64,000 nt of DNA from Pseudomonas paraglycinae (lineage in GTDB: Bacteria; Pseudomonadota; Gammaproteobacteria; Pseudomonadales; Pseudomonadaceae): NCBI RefSeq assembly GCF_021601625.1, contig NZ_BQHR01000006.1, forward strand, positions 62,001-126,000. The letters run 5' to 3'. Below the pieces are notes generated by a model. It saw only the letters and a list, made by a program, of their open reading frames with translations, searched no databases and had not been told where the DNA came from. Positions 17,545-25,932 of this stretch are shown here, piece after piece. Position 1 is the stretch's first letter. Each line of letters begins with the position of its first letter. The position numbers and the translations under genes are program-made.

Positions 17545-17584
17545 CACTCCTGTTCATCACCGGCCTGCCAACAGGCCAGGAGTG
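17545..17584. promoter_or_regulatory. Nested palindromes in the luxR-type/solute-binding protein divergent region
   Basis: CACTCCTG at 17545-17552 pairs with CAGGAGTG at 17577-17584, and inside it GGCCTG at 17562-17567 pairs with CAGGCC at 17572-17577. It ends 7 bases before the solute-binding protein start and includes that gene's GGAG ribosome binding site. It could be an operator of the LuxR-type protein or an RNA hairpin masking the start. Confidence 0.45.
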
Positions 17585-17591
17585 CCGCATC

Positions 17592-18695
17592 ATGCGTGGT
17601 CATCGTGGGTATATCAACCTGGGTCTGATGGGCGTTTTGTCCGCAGCGCTGAGTGCGCAGGCGGCCGATGCGCCGAGCGTGCATGTCTACAACTGGTACG
17701 ACTACATCGGCCCGAACACCCTGCATGATTTCAAGCGTGACAGCGGTATCGAACCGGTCTACGACACCTTCGACAGCGCCGAAGTCCTGGAAGGCAAACT
17801 GATGACCAGCCGCAGCGGCTACGACGTGGTGGTGGCGAGCAATTTCAGCCTGCCGACCCTGATCAAGGCCGGCGCCCTCGCCCCGCTGCCCCGCGAACAA
17901 CTGCCGGGATGGAAGAACCTCGACAACGATCTGCTGAGCAAACTGGCCAACAACGACCCCGGCAACCGGTACGCCGTGCCTTACCTGTGGGGCACCAACG
18001 GCATCGGCTACAACGTCGACAAGGTGCGCGCGGTGCTGGGCGAAAAGGCCCCGGTGGATTCCTGGGACCTGGTGTTCAAGGAAGAGAACCTGGCCAAGCT
18101 CGGCGAATGCGGTGTGGCGATGCTCGATTCGCCGTCGGAAATGCTCCCGGTCGCGCTGCATTATCTCGGCCTGCCGCCGAACAGCACCAACGCCGAGGAC
18201 TATCAGAAAGCCGAAGCGCTGCTGCTGAAACTGCGCCCGCACATTGCCTACTTCAACTCCTCGAAATTCATCAGTGATCTGTCCAACGGCAACATCTGCG
18301 TGGCGGTCGGCTGGTCCGGCGCGATGCTCGAAGCCAGGACCACCGCCGAGCAGGCCGGCAACGGCGTGAAAATCCAGTACAGCCTGCCGAAGGAAGGCGC
18401 GCCGGTGTGGTTCGACACGCTGGTCTTGCTCAAGGACGCGCCACATCCGACCCAGGGTCTCGCGTTCATCGACTACCTGCTGCGGCCCGATGTGATTGCG
18501 CCGGTCAGCGATCACCTGTCCTACCCCAACGGCAATCGCGCCGCCACGGCGCTGGTTGCCCAGACCACCCGCGACAACCCGGCGGTGTACCCGTCAGCCA
18601 CGGCGATGGCCACGTTGTACACCCTCGAACCCTTGCCCAAAGCCACCGAACGGGTGCGCACGCGGGTGTGGAGCAAGGTCAAGAACGGTCAATAA
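17592..18695 (+). CDS. Periplasmic polyamine-type solute-binding protein (PotF/SpuD-like)
   Basis: The 367-residue protein has a signal peptide (to about residue 24, LSAQAA) and the PotD/PotF fold; SVHVYNWYDYIGPNTL at the mature N terminus and YAVPYLWGTNGIGYN are typical. Such proteins bind putrescine, spermidine or related amines for ABC import. No ABC permease or ATPase gene is adjacent, so it must share a transporter encoded elsewhere or act as a sensor. It is followed after 38 bases by a P1 aminopeptidase gene, probably in the same transcript. Confidence 0.9.
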   Translation: MRGHRGYINLGLMGVLSAALSAQAADAPSVHVYNWYDYIGPNTLHDFKRDSGIEPVYDTFDSAEVLEGKLMTSRSGYDVVVASNFSLPTLIKAGALAPLPREQLPGWKNLDNDLLSKLANNDPGNRYAVPYLWGTNGIGYNVDKVRAVLGEKAPVDSWDLVFKEENLAKLGECGVAMLDSPSEMLPVALHYLGLPPNSTNAEDYQKAEALLLKLRPHIAYFNSSKFISDLSNGNICVAVGWSGAMLEARTTAEQAGNGVKIQYSLPKEGAPVWFDTLVLLKDAPHPTQGLAFIDYLLRPDVIAPVSDHLSYPNGNRAATALVAQTTRDNPAVYPSATAMATLYTLEPLPKATERVRTRVWSKVKNGQ

Positions 18696-18733
18696 AAGCC
18701 CTCGAATCACTGCTTTTAACAGAGAGAACATCA

Positions 18734-19852
18734 ATGAAACCACGTGCCCGCGATCTCCATATCCGCATCGGTCAAATGCAACCCGGCCCGCTCAACGCCA
18801 TCACCGACGTACCCGGCGTACGGGTCGGCCACAGCAACGTGCGCGGCCGCAGCGCCAGCGGTCGTGACATTTGCAGTGGCGTTACCCTGATCGAACCACG
18901 CGCCGGTTCGACCAACGCACAACCGTGTTTCGCCGGCGTCCACGTACTCAACGGCAACGGTGACGCCACAGGACTGGAGTGGATTCGCGAAGCCGGCCTG
19001 CTGACCAGTCCGATCGCCTTCACCAACACCCACAGCCTCGGCGTGGTGCGCGATGCCTTGATCGAACTGGATCGCGCGCAGCAACCGGATGACGGTCGTC
19101 TCTACTGGAACATGCCGGTGGTGCTGGAAACCTTCGATGGCTTGCTCAACGACATCAACGGCTTTCATGTGAAGCCCAAGCATGTGGCCGAAGCGATGAG
19201 CAATGCCGTTGACGGCCCGGTGCAGGAAGGCGCGGTGGGCGGTGGCAGCGGCATGATCTGTCATGAATTCAAGGGCGGGATCGGCACCGCATCACGCCGC
19301 TTGAGCAAGGCTCAGGGTGGCTGGACAGTGGGTGCCATCGTCCAGGCCAACCACGGGATTCGCAGCGAGTTGCGAGTCGACGGCTACCCGGTCGGGCGAT
19401 ATATGGAACAGGTGGATTCGCCGTTCCTGCGCGCTTCGTTGCCACATCCGGGCATGGGCTCGATCATAGTGGCCCTCGCCACCGATGCACCGCTGTTGCC
19501 GCATCAATGCACGCGACTGGCGCAACGGGCGAGTCTCGGTCTGGCGCGCACTGGCGGCGGCAATGAGGATCACAGCGGTGACATCTTCATCGCCTTCGCC
19601 ACCGGCAACGGTCATATCCCGCCCGCCGCCTACGAAGGTAAAGGCGCATCGACCTGCGATGGCTTGCGGATGGTCAACAACGATCACATCAGCGAGCTGT
19701 TTCTGGCAGCGACCGAGGCTGTGGAAGAAGCGATCATCAACGCCTTGCTTGCCAGCGACAGCACCGAAGGCAACGGGCATTCGGTGCCGGGGCTGGATGC
19801 CGCCACCCTGCTGGCCGCCCTGGAAAAAGCCGGCTGGCCGGGTGCTCGCTGA
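18734..19852 (+). CDS. P1-family self-processing aminopeptidase (DmpA/BapA-like)
   Basis: The 372-residue protein belongs to peptidase family S58 (L-aminopeptidase D-Ala-esterase DmpA and beta-peptidyl aminopeptidase BapA). Motifs include ITDVPGVRVGH near the N terminus and the autocleavage site GMGS|IIVALATDAPLLP, where cleavage between Gly242 and Ser243 would free the Ser nucleophile of the beta chain. There is no signal peptide. Next to a polyamine-type binding protein and a LuxR regulator, a role in using amino-acylated amines or beta-alanyl compounds is an inference. Confidence 0.9.
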   Translation: MKPRARDLHIRIGQMQPGPLNAITDVPGVRVGHSNVRGRSASGRDICSGVTLIEPRAGSTNAQPCFAGVHVLNGNGDATGLEWIREAGLLTSPIAFTNTHSLGVVRDALIELDRAQQPDDGRLYWNMPVVLETFDGLLNDINGFHVKPKHVAEAMSNAVDGPVQEGAVGGGSGMICHEFKGGIGTASRRLSKAQGGWTVGAIVQANHGIRSELRVDGYPVGRYMEQVDSPFLRASLPHPGMGSIIVALATDAPLLPHQCTRLAQRASLGLARTGGGNEDHSGDIFIAFATGNGHIPPAAYEGKGASTCDGLRMVNNDHISELFLAATEAVEEAIINALLASDSTEGNGHSVPGLDAATLLAALEKAGWPGAR

Positions 19853-19855
19853 CAC

Positions 19856-20440
19856 TCAGCGGAACAACCCAAGTCCGAGTTCGCGCGCCGCCTGCAACTG
19901 CATCGCCGGATCGCTCGACTCGGACTCAAGCAACAATGTCGATCCCGCCACCGTCGTCCCGCAATAATCGAAAATGCCGTGATCGATCTGCGCTTTCATC
20001 GCCGTGTCGTAGCCGTGGCGCTCGTAGGTACGCGCGTCTGCCCCGCCCAGCGCGACCAGGTGCACGCGCAGTTGTCCGAGCTTCTTCAATGTCGAATCGC
20101 CGTCGAAATCAAAGGCCCAACCGTTGCTGAACACCCGATCGATCCAGCCCTTGAGCAGCGCCGGCATCGACCACCAGAACACCGGATAAACCAGCACCAG
20201 CGCATCGGCGCGGTCGATGCGTGCCTGCTCGGCCAGTACGTCTTGCGGTGGCGCGGATTCGCGGTGGTGCACCGCCCAGTCGGCCACGCCAAAGCGCGGA
20301 TCAAATTCTTCGGCGTGCAGGTCGGCGATTTCGAAGGTGTTGGAGGGATCGCTTTCCGACAGGCCTTTGGCAATCTGCTGCGCCAACGCGTGGGTCAGCG
20401 AACGTGGATCATCGTGATCTACAACAATCAATGCGTGCAT
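19856..20440 (-). CDS. NAD(P)H quinone oxidoreductase-like flavodoxin-fold protein
   Basis: The 194-residue protein resembles the NQO1/MdaB flavodoxin-like oxidoreductases, with the FMN/FAD-proximal motif VYPVFWWSMPALLKGWIDRVF. The ATG at 20440 follows GGAG at good spacing. It is divergent from a TetR regulator with three spaced GTAAGYTAC boxes between them, a standard arrangement for an enzyme induced by quinones or electrophiles. Confidence 0.86.
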   Translation of the reverse strand: MHALIVVDHDDPRSLTHALAQQIAKGLSESDPSNTFEIADLHAEEFDPRFGVADWAVHHRESAPPQDVLAEQARIDRADALVLVYPVFWWSMPALLKGWIDRVFSNGWAFDFDGDSTLKKLGQLRVHLVALGGADARTYERHGYDTAMKAQIDHGIFDYCGTTVAGSTLLLESESSDPAMQLQAARELGLGLFR

Positions 20441-20502
20441 GGGGGAAATCTCCAGTTGGTGATTGCTGACCAAGGGCTTACCCTTGCGAAAAGCTACGAT
20501 TG

Positions 20503-20539
20503 GTAAGCTACTACTAGTAAGTTACCTTCAGTAAGTTAC
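20503..20539. promoter_or_regulatory. Triple GTAAGYTAC operator between oxidoreductase and tetR-type gene
   Basis: Three direct copies of a 9-base palindrome-like box lie exactly 14 bases apart: GTAAGCTAC at 20503, GTAAGTTAC at 20517 and GTAAGTTAC at 20531. They end 16 bases before the TetR start and fill the centre of the 115-base divergent promoter. They are the likely binding sites of the adjacent TetR protein. Confidence 0.7.
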
Positions 20540-20555
20540 GTTTGGTATATAAGCG

Positions 20556-21188
20556 ATGTCAACCACTGAAATCCCAGAACCCGCACAACCCCGTCGACGC
20601 CTGTCACGGGAAGACCGCCAGCGCCAGTTGCTCGACATGGCCTGGCAACTGATTCGCGAAGAAGGCACCGATGCCCTGACCCTCGGCTATCTGGCGGAAA
20701 AGGCCGGCGTGACCAAACCGGTGGTCTACGACCATTTCACCACCCGCGCCGGTCTGCTCGCAGCGCTGTATCAGGATTTCGACCGACGCCAGACGGCGGT
20801 GATGGACGCAGCACTGGCCAATGCCGAAGCGACCTTGAGCGGCACTGCGACGGTGATTGCCACGGCGTATGTCGATTGCGTGCTGACCCAGGGCAACGAG
20901 ATTCCGGGAGTGATTGCCGCCTTGGCGAGCACGCCGGATTTGGAGAGGATCAAGCGCGAATACGAGGCGATCTTTCTGGAGAAGTGCCGCAGCGTGCTCT
21001 CGCCTTTCGCTGACGGCGCAGAGATCGGTCAGGCAGGATTACGTGCCATGCTCGGCGCCGCCGAAGCCTTGTCACAAGCGGCGGCCACCGACGAAATCAG
21101 CGCAGAACAGGCCCGTGACGAGCTGTTGGCAACCATCATTGCGATGGTCGAAAGAGCCGCCGCACGCGCTACCCAGGCAGGTGACTGA
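20556..21188 (+). CDS. TetR-family regulator of the divergent oxidoreductase
   Basis: The 210-residue repressor has the N-terminal TetR helix-turn-helix (residues about 20-65: LLDMAWQLIREEGTDALTLG, then AGVTKPVVYDHF) and a ligand-binding C-terminal domain. It is head to head with the quinone oxidoreductase gene and preceded by triple GTAAGYTAC boxes, so it probably represses both genes. Confidence 0.9.
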   Translation: MSTTEIPEPAQPRRRLSREDRQRQLLDMAWQLIREEGTDALTLGYLAEKAGVTKPVVYDHFTTRAGLLAALYQDFDRRQTAVMDAALANAEATLSGTATVIATAYVDCVLTQGNEIPGVIAALASTPDLERIKREYEAIFLEKCRSVLSPFADGAEIGQAGLRAMLGAAEALSQAAATDEISAEQARDELLATIIAMVERAAARATQAGD

Positions 21189-21199
21189 CGGTACTTGAG

Positions 21200-21370
21200 C
21201 GCATCAGCCCACCTTCCTACGATGGAACTACGCAGTCGCTTGGTCCGCCAAGCCGTTGCGTAGGTGCGGGTGCTCTGAACCCCAATCAAGCCCGCACCTG
21301 GCTTCATGCGCATCTTGAGCCTCGCGGGCTCTACTTCCTCCCCATCAAAGAGTCTTGAGGCTCTTTTTTT
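21200..21370 (+). ncRNA. Candidate structured small RNA with terminator
   Basis: Between two convergent TetR genes is about 180 bases without a coding frame. It holds a 9-bp hairpin (AGGTGCGGG 21262-21270 with CCCGCACCT 21291-21299), a C/U-rich single-stranded stretch (CTTCCTCCCC, 21333-21343) able to pair with Shine-Dalgarno sequences, and a terminator at 21347-21370. The 5' end is not defined, and the stretch could instead be the 3' UTR of the tetR-type transcript. Confidence 0.4.
21347..21370 (+). terminator. Rho-independent terminator
   Basis: A 6-bp stem (AGAGTC/GGCTCT, one G-U pair) with a TTGA loop is followed by seven T. It ends rightward transcription from the TetR gene or from the candidate small RNA. 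Confidence 0.8.
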
Positions 21371-21381
21371 GTCTCTGAAAA

Positions 21382-22008
21382 TCAGCGTTCGGGTTCGCGG
21401 CGGATCGAACGCCACGTGGCCTGGGCCAGCAATTCGCGATAAGCCTTCGGACTGCCCTGCACTCGCCCGGACAACCACGCGCGGCAATAGCTGTCGGCCT
21501 GCCCGACGATCAGTGACGGCAGCAGTTCGGCGGGGCATTCATTGAGTTCAGCCGCACGCCCCGACTCGGCCAGCCAGTTACGCAGGCCAAGGTTGCGGGT
21601 CTTGTTGCGCTCGGCCAGTTCATCCTTGTGCGGCCCCCGGGTCACGGCATAACGCGCGTGATACTGGAACCGCGCCCATTCCGGTTGGTTCTCGACCCAA
21701 TCCACATAGCTGTAGACCAACGCCTGCACGCCCTCTTCGGTGGTCGTCGCGTCAGCCAGATAGGCGTCGCGCAGGCGCGCCTGATCCTCCAGCGCGGTGA
21801 AGAACAGCGCGGCCACCAGCCCTTCCTTGTTGCCGAAATGGTGGTAGATCGCCCCGACACTGGTGTCGCACTCGGCACGGATCATTTCGATGGTAGTGGC
21901 CTCGATGCCCTGCTCGTTGAAGAGGCGCAGGGCCTTGCGAAAGATGTCGCGCTTGAGTTCGGCGCGGCGGCCGGGGTAGCTGCGTTCGAGTAGATCTGCG
22001 GTGTCCAT
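21382..22008 (-). CDS. TetR-family regulator of the divergent hotdog thioesterase gene
   Basis: The 208-residue protein has an N-terminal TetR DNA-binding domain (IFRKALRLFNEQGIEATTIE, then TSVGAIYHHFGNKEGLVAAL). The ATG at 22008 gives the compact family N terminus. The intergenic region to the divergent DUF4442-type gene holds a perfect 14-bp inverted repeat, its probable operator, suggesting self-repression and control of that gene. Confidence 0.9.
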   Translation of the reverse strand: MDTADLLERSYPGRRAELKRDIFRKALRLFNEQGIEATTIEMIRAECDTSVGAIYHHFGNKEGLVAALFFTALEDQARLRDAYLADATTTEEGVQALVYSYVDWVENQPEWARFQYHARYAVTRGPHKDELAERNKTRNLGLRNWLAESGRAAELNECPAELLPSLIVGQADSYCRAWLSGRVQGSPKAYRELLAQATWRSIRREPER

Positions 22009-22094
22009 GAGCCTTGAAAATCCGGGTAAAGGGCACATCCGTGCCGATGATCGAAACACGCACAGGTTGACAGATTTCACGCGGACAGAATACC

Positions 22095-22127
22095 GTTCCG
22101 TTACAGAACAATATTCTGTAACGGAAC
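22095..22127. promoter_or_regulatory. Perfect 33-bp palindromic operator
   Basis: GTTCCGTTACAGAA (22095-22108) and TTCTGTAACGGAAC (22114-22127) are exact inverted arms separated by CAATA. A further partial half-site ATTCTGTAA follows at 22131. It lies midway between the divergent TetR and hotdog genes, where a TetR dimer would block both promoters. Confidence 0.8.
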
Positions 22128-22164
22128 ATGATTCTGTAAATCCATTTACTGCGAGGCTTCATCC

Positions 22165-22605
22165 ATGAGTCAGTTTCTCAGCATGTTCAACAGCGTCGGT
22201 TCCCAGGCGTTCAGCCAAATGGCCTGCCAGGTCGCGCCGTACTTCAGCACCATCAATCCGCTGGTGACCGAGTTGCGGGCAGGTTCGGCGCAGGTGCAAG
22301 TGCCGTTTCGCCGCGAGATCACCAACCACCTCGGTACCGTGCACGCAATCGCCCTGTGCAATGCTGCCGAATTGGCGGCCGGGATGATGACCGACGTGTC
22401 GATTCCCGCCGGCGCGCGCTGGATTCCAAAAGGCATGACCGTCGAATACCTGGCCAAGGCCAAGACCGACGTGACCGCCGTGGCCAACGGCGAAGGACTG
22501 GACTGGCAGACCGAAGGCGACAAGATCGTGCCGGTGGATGTCCACGACGCCGAAGGCAAGAAAGTGTTCACGGCGCGGATCACCATGAACGTGAAACTGT
22601 CCTGA
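22165..22605 (+). CDS. DUF4442/PaaI-like hotdog thioesterase
   Basis: The 146-residue protein is a single hotdog domain: FRREITNHLGTVHAIALCNAAELAAG carries the conserved Asn, His and Glu region of the DUF4442/PaaI thioesterase group. It probably hydrolyses an acyl-CoA or acyl-ACP. It is divergent from a TetR regulator with a perfect palindromic operator between, so it is likely induced by a fatty-acid-like or other acyl signal. Confidence 0.85.
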   Translation: MSQFLSMFNSVGSQAFSQMACQVAPYFSTINPLVTELRAGSAQVQVPFRREITNHLGTVHAIALCNAAELAAGMMTDVSIPAGARWIPKGMTVEYLAKAKTDVTAVANGEGLDWQTEGDKIVPVDVHDAEGKKVFTARITMNVKLS

Positions 22606-22617
22606 AATCACCGGCAC

Positions 22618-22656
22618 AAAAAAGCCCTTGCTGCGCTGATCGCAACAAGGGCTTTC
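22618..22656 (-). terminator. Terminator between convergent hotdog and GNAT genes
   Basis: AAAGCCCTTG and CAAGGGCTTT form a 10-bp stem. The A-run to its left gives a T-run for leftward transcription, so it best serves the GNAT gene, and the stem may also stop rightward transcripts. Confidence 0.8.
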
Positions 22657-22676
22657 GTCGTTTCAAAGGGAAGGGA

Positions 22677-23363
22677 TCAGTGAACGGTCAGACGCTGACG
22701 AACAAATTCTTCGGTGCGGCGAGTGACCTGATCCAGATGCCGGTCGCGCTGTTTCTCGGCATCGAGCATTGCCCGCTTGCCGTGCTTTTGCAGCAAGTAG
22801 GTGTGGATCTGCTGCACTTCCAGCGAACGGTAGATCGGCGTCGTGTCGATAAAACCGCGCAGCCCGTTGCTGCGATAGTGCCGGGTGCTCATCAGCACCT
22901 GCGTCTCCAGTTGGCCCAGCACTTCAAAGCCCAGCGCCTCGAAATACGGCACCTTGCCGACGCTGCAGGTCAGCTCGGCATGGGGGTAACGCGCCACCAT
23001 GTCCGCGATCAGCGAACGGGCTACGCCCTGACGTCGATGCCCCTCGCGCACTGCCAGATAGGCCACGTTGCACGCCTCCCAATCACCCTGCACCGGCAGG
23101 TACAACAGGAAGCCGATCACCTGCTCCGGATCATCGTCATCGGTGGCCACCAGCAGTTCCACCTCAGTGCCCTTCTCGCCGTTCAACGCCTCCAGATACA
23201 GATGCACCTCGTAGCCGACCGCGTACTGATAGACGTTGTACAACAGGTTGCTCGGGCCGAGGCCGATGGCACTGATGTCGGTCAGGTTGTCGACCACCAT
23301 CTGCAGGATCTGACTGTTGACGCCTTCGGGGCATGGGGATTTGTAGTGGGTGATGCGGGGCAT
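22677..23363 (-). CDS. GNAT-family N-acetyltransferase
   Basis: The 228-residue protein has the acetyl-CoA-binding motif REGHRRQGVARSLIADM in its middle (about residues 105-121), with hydrophobic strands before it. A C-terminal extension of about 80 residues follows the GNAT core. The ATG at 23363 follows CGGAG and yields MPRITHYKSP. The acceptor substrate is unknown. Confidence 0.85.
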   Translation of the reverse strand: MPRITHYKSPCPEGVNSQILQMVVDNLTDISAIGLGPSNLLYNVYQYAVGYEVHLYLEALNGEKGTEVELLVATDDDDPEQVIGFLLYLPVQGDWEACNVAYLAVREGHRRQGVARSLIADMVARYPHAELTCSVGKVPYFEALGFEVLGQLETQVLMSTRHYRSNGLRGFIDTTPIYRSLEVQQIHTYLLQKHGKRAMLDAEKQRDRHLDQVTRRTEEFVRQRLTVH

Positions 23364-23546
23364 GGCGGGGGAACTCCGGCGGTAAAACACAAGTTGCCGG
23401 GTAGGTTGAGCGACCGGCGAACCGCGACATCATACCCTGTGCAAGCCTGACAAAAATTTCATCTGCCCGAGAACGGATCTTTCGCCGATTTGGCGTCCAA
23501 TTTTTCAGCTGCGTTCATTTTCCGACGCACGCCTTGAGGAGCTGCC

Positions 23547-23774
23547 ATGAACGTTCTGCGTTGCGCGAAAACAATGAAATGCTTGCTCGCTGCCGCGCTG
23601 GTGGCGATCACCCTGTCGGGCTGTGTCGTCGAACCGGTTCGCCCGCATCGGCCACCACCGATCGTCGAAGTGGTTCCGGTCATGCCTGCGCCGGGTTATC
23701 ACTGGGTCGCCGGGCATTACCGCTGGGCCGGCAACCAATGGCGCTGGATGCCGGGACATTGGCGGGCGTATTGA
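23547..23774 (+). CDS. Small YXWGXW-type lipoprotein
   Basis: The 75-residue product has a signal sequence with the lipobox LSGC (Cys about residue 26), a Pro/Val-rich linker, and aromatic motifs GYHWVAGHYRWAGNQWRWMPG of the YXWGXW repeat family. It should be anchored in the outer membrane. GAGGAG precedes the ATG. Function is unknown for the family. Confidence 0.85.
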   Translation: MNVLRCAKTMKCLLAAALVAITLSGCVVEPVRPHRPPPIVEVVPVMPAPGYHWVAGHYRWAGNQWRWMPGHWRAY

Positions 23775-23780
23775 GGCCCT

Positions 23781-24338
23781 TCACTGCGCGGGGGCAACGA
23801 CCTTGAACTTGATGTCGATGTCCTTGGACACCACGGTGTCCGCCCACTCCCCCGCGCCAAGGCCGAACTCGTCGCGCTTGAGTACCAGTTCGCCGTCGAA
23901 AATGCCGATGCTGCTGTCGGGTTTGAGTTGCACCGGCACCTGCACCTCACGGGTGATGCCTTTGAGGGTGAGGTGGCCGTCGACCAGATAACGGTTGTCG
24001 CCGGCCGGGCTGAAGCGGGTCGATTCGAACACCGCCACCGGGAATTTATTGGTGTCGAACCACGCCGGTTTCACTAACTCGGTGTTGGCATCTTCACTGC
24101 CGGCGTCGATGCTGGTGAGGTCGATGTGCAGCGTGGTGCGGGCGCTGGCCAGGTTGTCGCTGTCGAAATCCAGCATCGCGTCGAACTTGCCGAAGGTGCC
24201 GTACATCTGCGAGCCCATCTGGCTGTAAGTGAAACTGATCTGGCTGGCGGTGGTGTTGACCCGGGTGTACTCCACCGCATTCGCAGCAGGGATGAAGGTC
24301 AGGCAAGACGCGGCCGCCAACAACAATCGAATCGACAT
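23781..24338 (-). CDS. YceI-family periplasmic lipid-binding protein
   Basis: The 185-residue protein has a signal peptide (to about residue 21, ANA) and the YceI/TT1927b lipocalin-like barrel: SQISFTYSQMGSQMYGTFGKF, LKGITREVQVPV and the C-terminal VSKDIDIKFKV. Family members bind isoprenoid lipids. GGAG precedes the ATG at 24338. Confidence 0.88.
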   Translation of the reverse strand: MSIRLLLAAASCLTFIPAANAVEYTRVNTTASQISFTYSQMGSQMYGTFGKFDAMLDFDSDNLASARTTLHIDLTSIDAGSEDANTELVKPAWFDTNKFPVAVFESTRFSPAGDNRYLVDGHLTLKGITREVQVPVQLKPDSSIGIFDGELVLKRDEFGLGAGEWADTVVSKDIDIKFKVVAPAQ

Positions 24339-24429
24339 GCAATGCTCCGGTGCCCGATGGGGCTCGAATGACTTAAGCAAACATCCGTCACTTGCGCCAG
24401 CCCCGCCAATGTCGACCCTAAACGCTTCG

Positions 24430-25785
24430 TCACACCAGCCGCTCGATCTTCTGATGCTTCCAGACCCGTGTGTAATACAGCGTCTGCAACACCAGCATCC
24501 CCAGATACGCGATCGGGAACGCCATCCACACGCCCTGCAAACCGAACTGCCCGTCCAGCCAGTAGGCCGCCGGCAACTGCACGCCGAGCACACAGATGAT
24601 CGCCACGCCCACCGGCACCAGCACCGTACCGCTGGCGCGCATGATGCCGCCGATGATCGCCTGGAAACCGAAGATCAACAGGCTCCACAACATGATGTGC
24701 AACAGATGCTCGGCCATCTCCCGGGTCGAGTCTTCGGTCAGGAACAGCCCGAGCAACCAGTGCGACAACAGGTAACCCGCCAGGATCAAACCACCCGTCA
24801 GGCACACATTGATCCACAACCCGGTGCGCAGGATCGGCCCCATCCGCTCCAGCCGTCCGGCACCGATCGCCTGAGCGCCGAGGATCGACGCGGTGATCGC
24901 AATCGACAGCGCCGGAAACTGCACGTAGTTGACGATCTGCGTCACCGCGCCATAGGCCGCCGTCGCCTGCGAGCCGTGCTGGTTGACCAGCGCCAGAATC
25001 ACCAGCTCCGACAGCGACAGCACGATCATCTGCACCCCGGTCGGCAGACCGATGCGCAACACCTTGCCGAGAATCGCGCCGTCCAGTCGCAGCGCCGCGA
25101 AGAACTCGCGATCCGGCGCCAGCGGATGGCCCTTGCGGATCAGGCTCCATGACAGCCACGCCATCGCCGCCAGCGTACCGGCCAGACCGGCGAACGCCGC
25201 GCTTTGAATCCCCAGTTGCGGCAAGCCGAACCAGCCGCGAATGAACGCCGGGGTCAGCGCGAGCCCGACCACGGTCGACAGCAACAGCGCCAGCATCGGC
25301 GACAGCGTGTCACTCACCCCGCGCAACAACTGGGTGAACAACACGTACACCAGCACAACCGGCAAGGTCCACATCATCACCCGGGCATAGGCCACCGCAT
25401 CATCCAGCACATCCGCCGGCGTGCCCAAACCCTGCAATGCCTCACGCGCAAACACACTGCCCAGCACCGCCGCCACCAGCCCGATCAACACCCCCAGCAA
25501 CAACGTCGCACCGGCAATCGCCTTGACCATATGCGACTCACGCGCCCCCCACGCCTGACCGATCAGCACCCCTGCCCCGGCGCCCAGACCGATGACCAGC
25601 GCAATGAAGAAAAAGATGATCGGAAACATCCCGGACACCGCCGCCAGCGCCTGCGTGCCGAGCATCTGGCCGATGTAGATGCTGTTGACCGTGCCCGACA
25701 TCGATTGCAGGAAGTTCGACAGCACCATCGGGGCCAGGAACAGCAGGTAGGTTTTCCAGAGGGGGGATTGAGCGGGGGTTTGCAT
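24430..25785 (-). CDS. MATE-family multidrug/sodium antiporter
   Basis: The 451-residue protein has about twelve hydrophobic segments in two similar halves, starting with SPLWKTYLLFLAPMVLSNFL, and the MATE pattern GQAWGARE near residue 77. It should export cationic drugs or metabolites in exchange for Na+ or H+. It stands alone on the minus strand. Confidence 0.88.
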   Translation of the reverse strand: MQTPAQSPLWKTYLLFLAPMVLSNFLQSMSGTVNSIYIGQMLGTQALAAVSGMFPIIFFFIALVIGLGAGAGVLIGQAWGARESHMVKAIAGATLLLGVLIGLVAAVLGSVFAREALQGLGTPADVLDDAVAYARVMMWTLPVVLVYVLFTQLLRGVSDTLSPMLALLLSTVVGLALTPAFIRGWFGLPQLGIQSAAFAGLAGTLAAMAWLSWSLIRKGHPLAPDREFFAALRLDGAILGKVLRIGLPTGVQMIVLSLSELVILALVNQHGSQATAAYGAVTQIVNYVQFPALSIAITASILGAQAIGAGRLERMGPILRTGLWINVCLTGGLILAGYLLSHWLLGLFLTEDSTREMAEHLLHIMLWSLLIFGFQAIIGGIMRASGTVLVPVGVAIICVLGVQLPAAYWLDGQFGLQGVWMAFPIAYLGMLVLQTLYYTRVWKHQKIERLV

Positions 25786-25932
25786 TGAGGGTCCGTCTCG
25801 GGTGGGAGCTGATGACAGAGTCTAAGGTATGCAATGCGGTTCAGGTCGTACCCGTTTGCATTAAAACTTCGTAATCTGCACCCCGACCAATCTGCAAAGC
25901 CTCTCCATCACGACAGGAAGTGAATCCCTCCC

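Noticed and set aside
23459-23683. Small minus-strand gene beside the YXWGXW lipoprotein
   Set aside because: It overlaps the lipoprotein gene almost fully, has no clear ribosome binding site and no recognisable domain.
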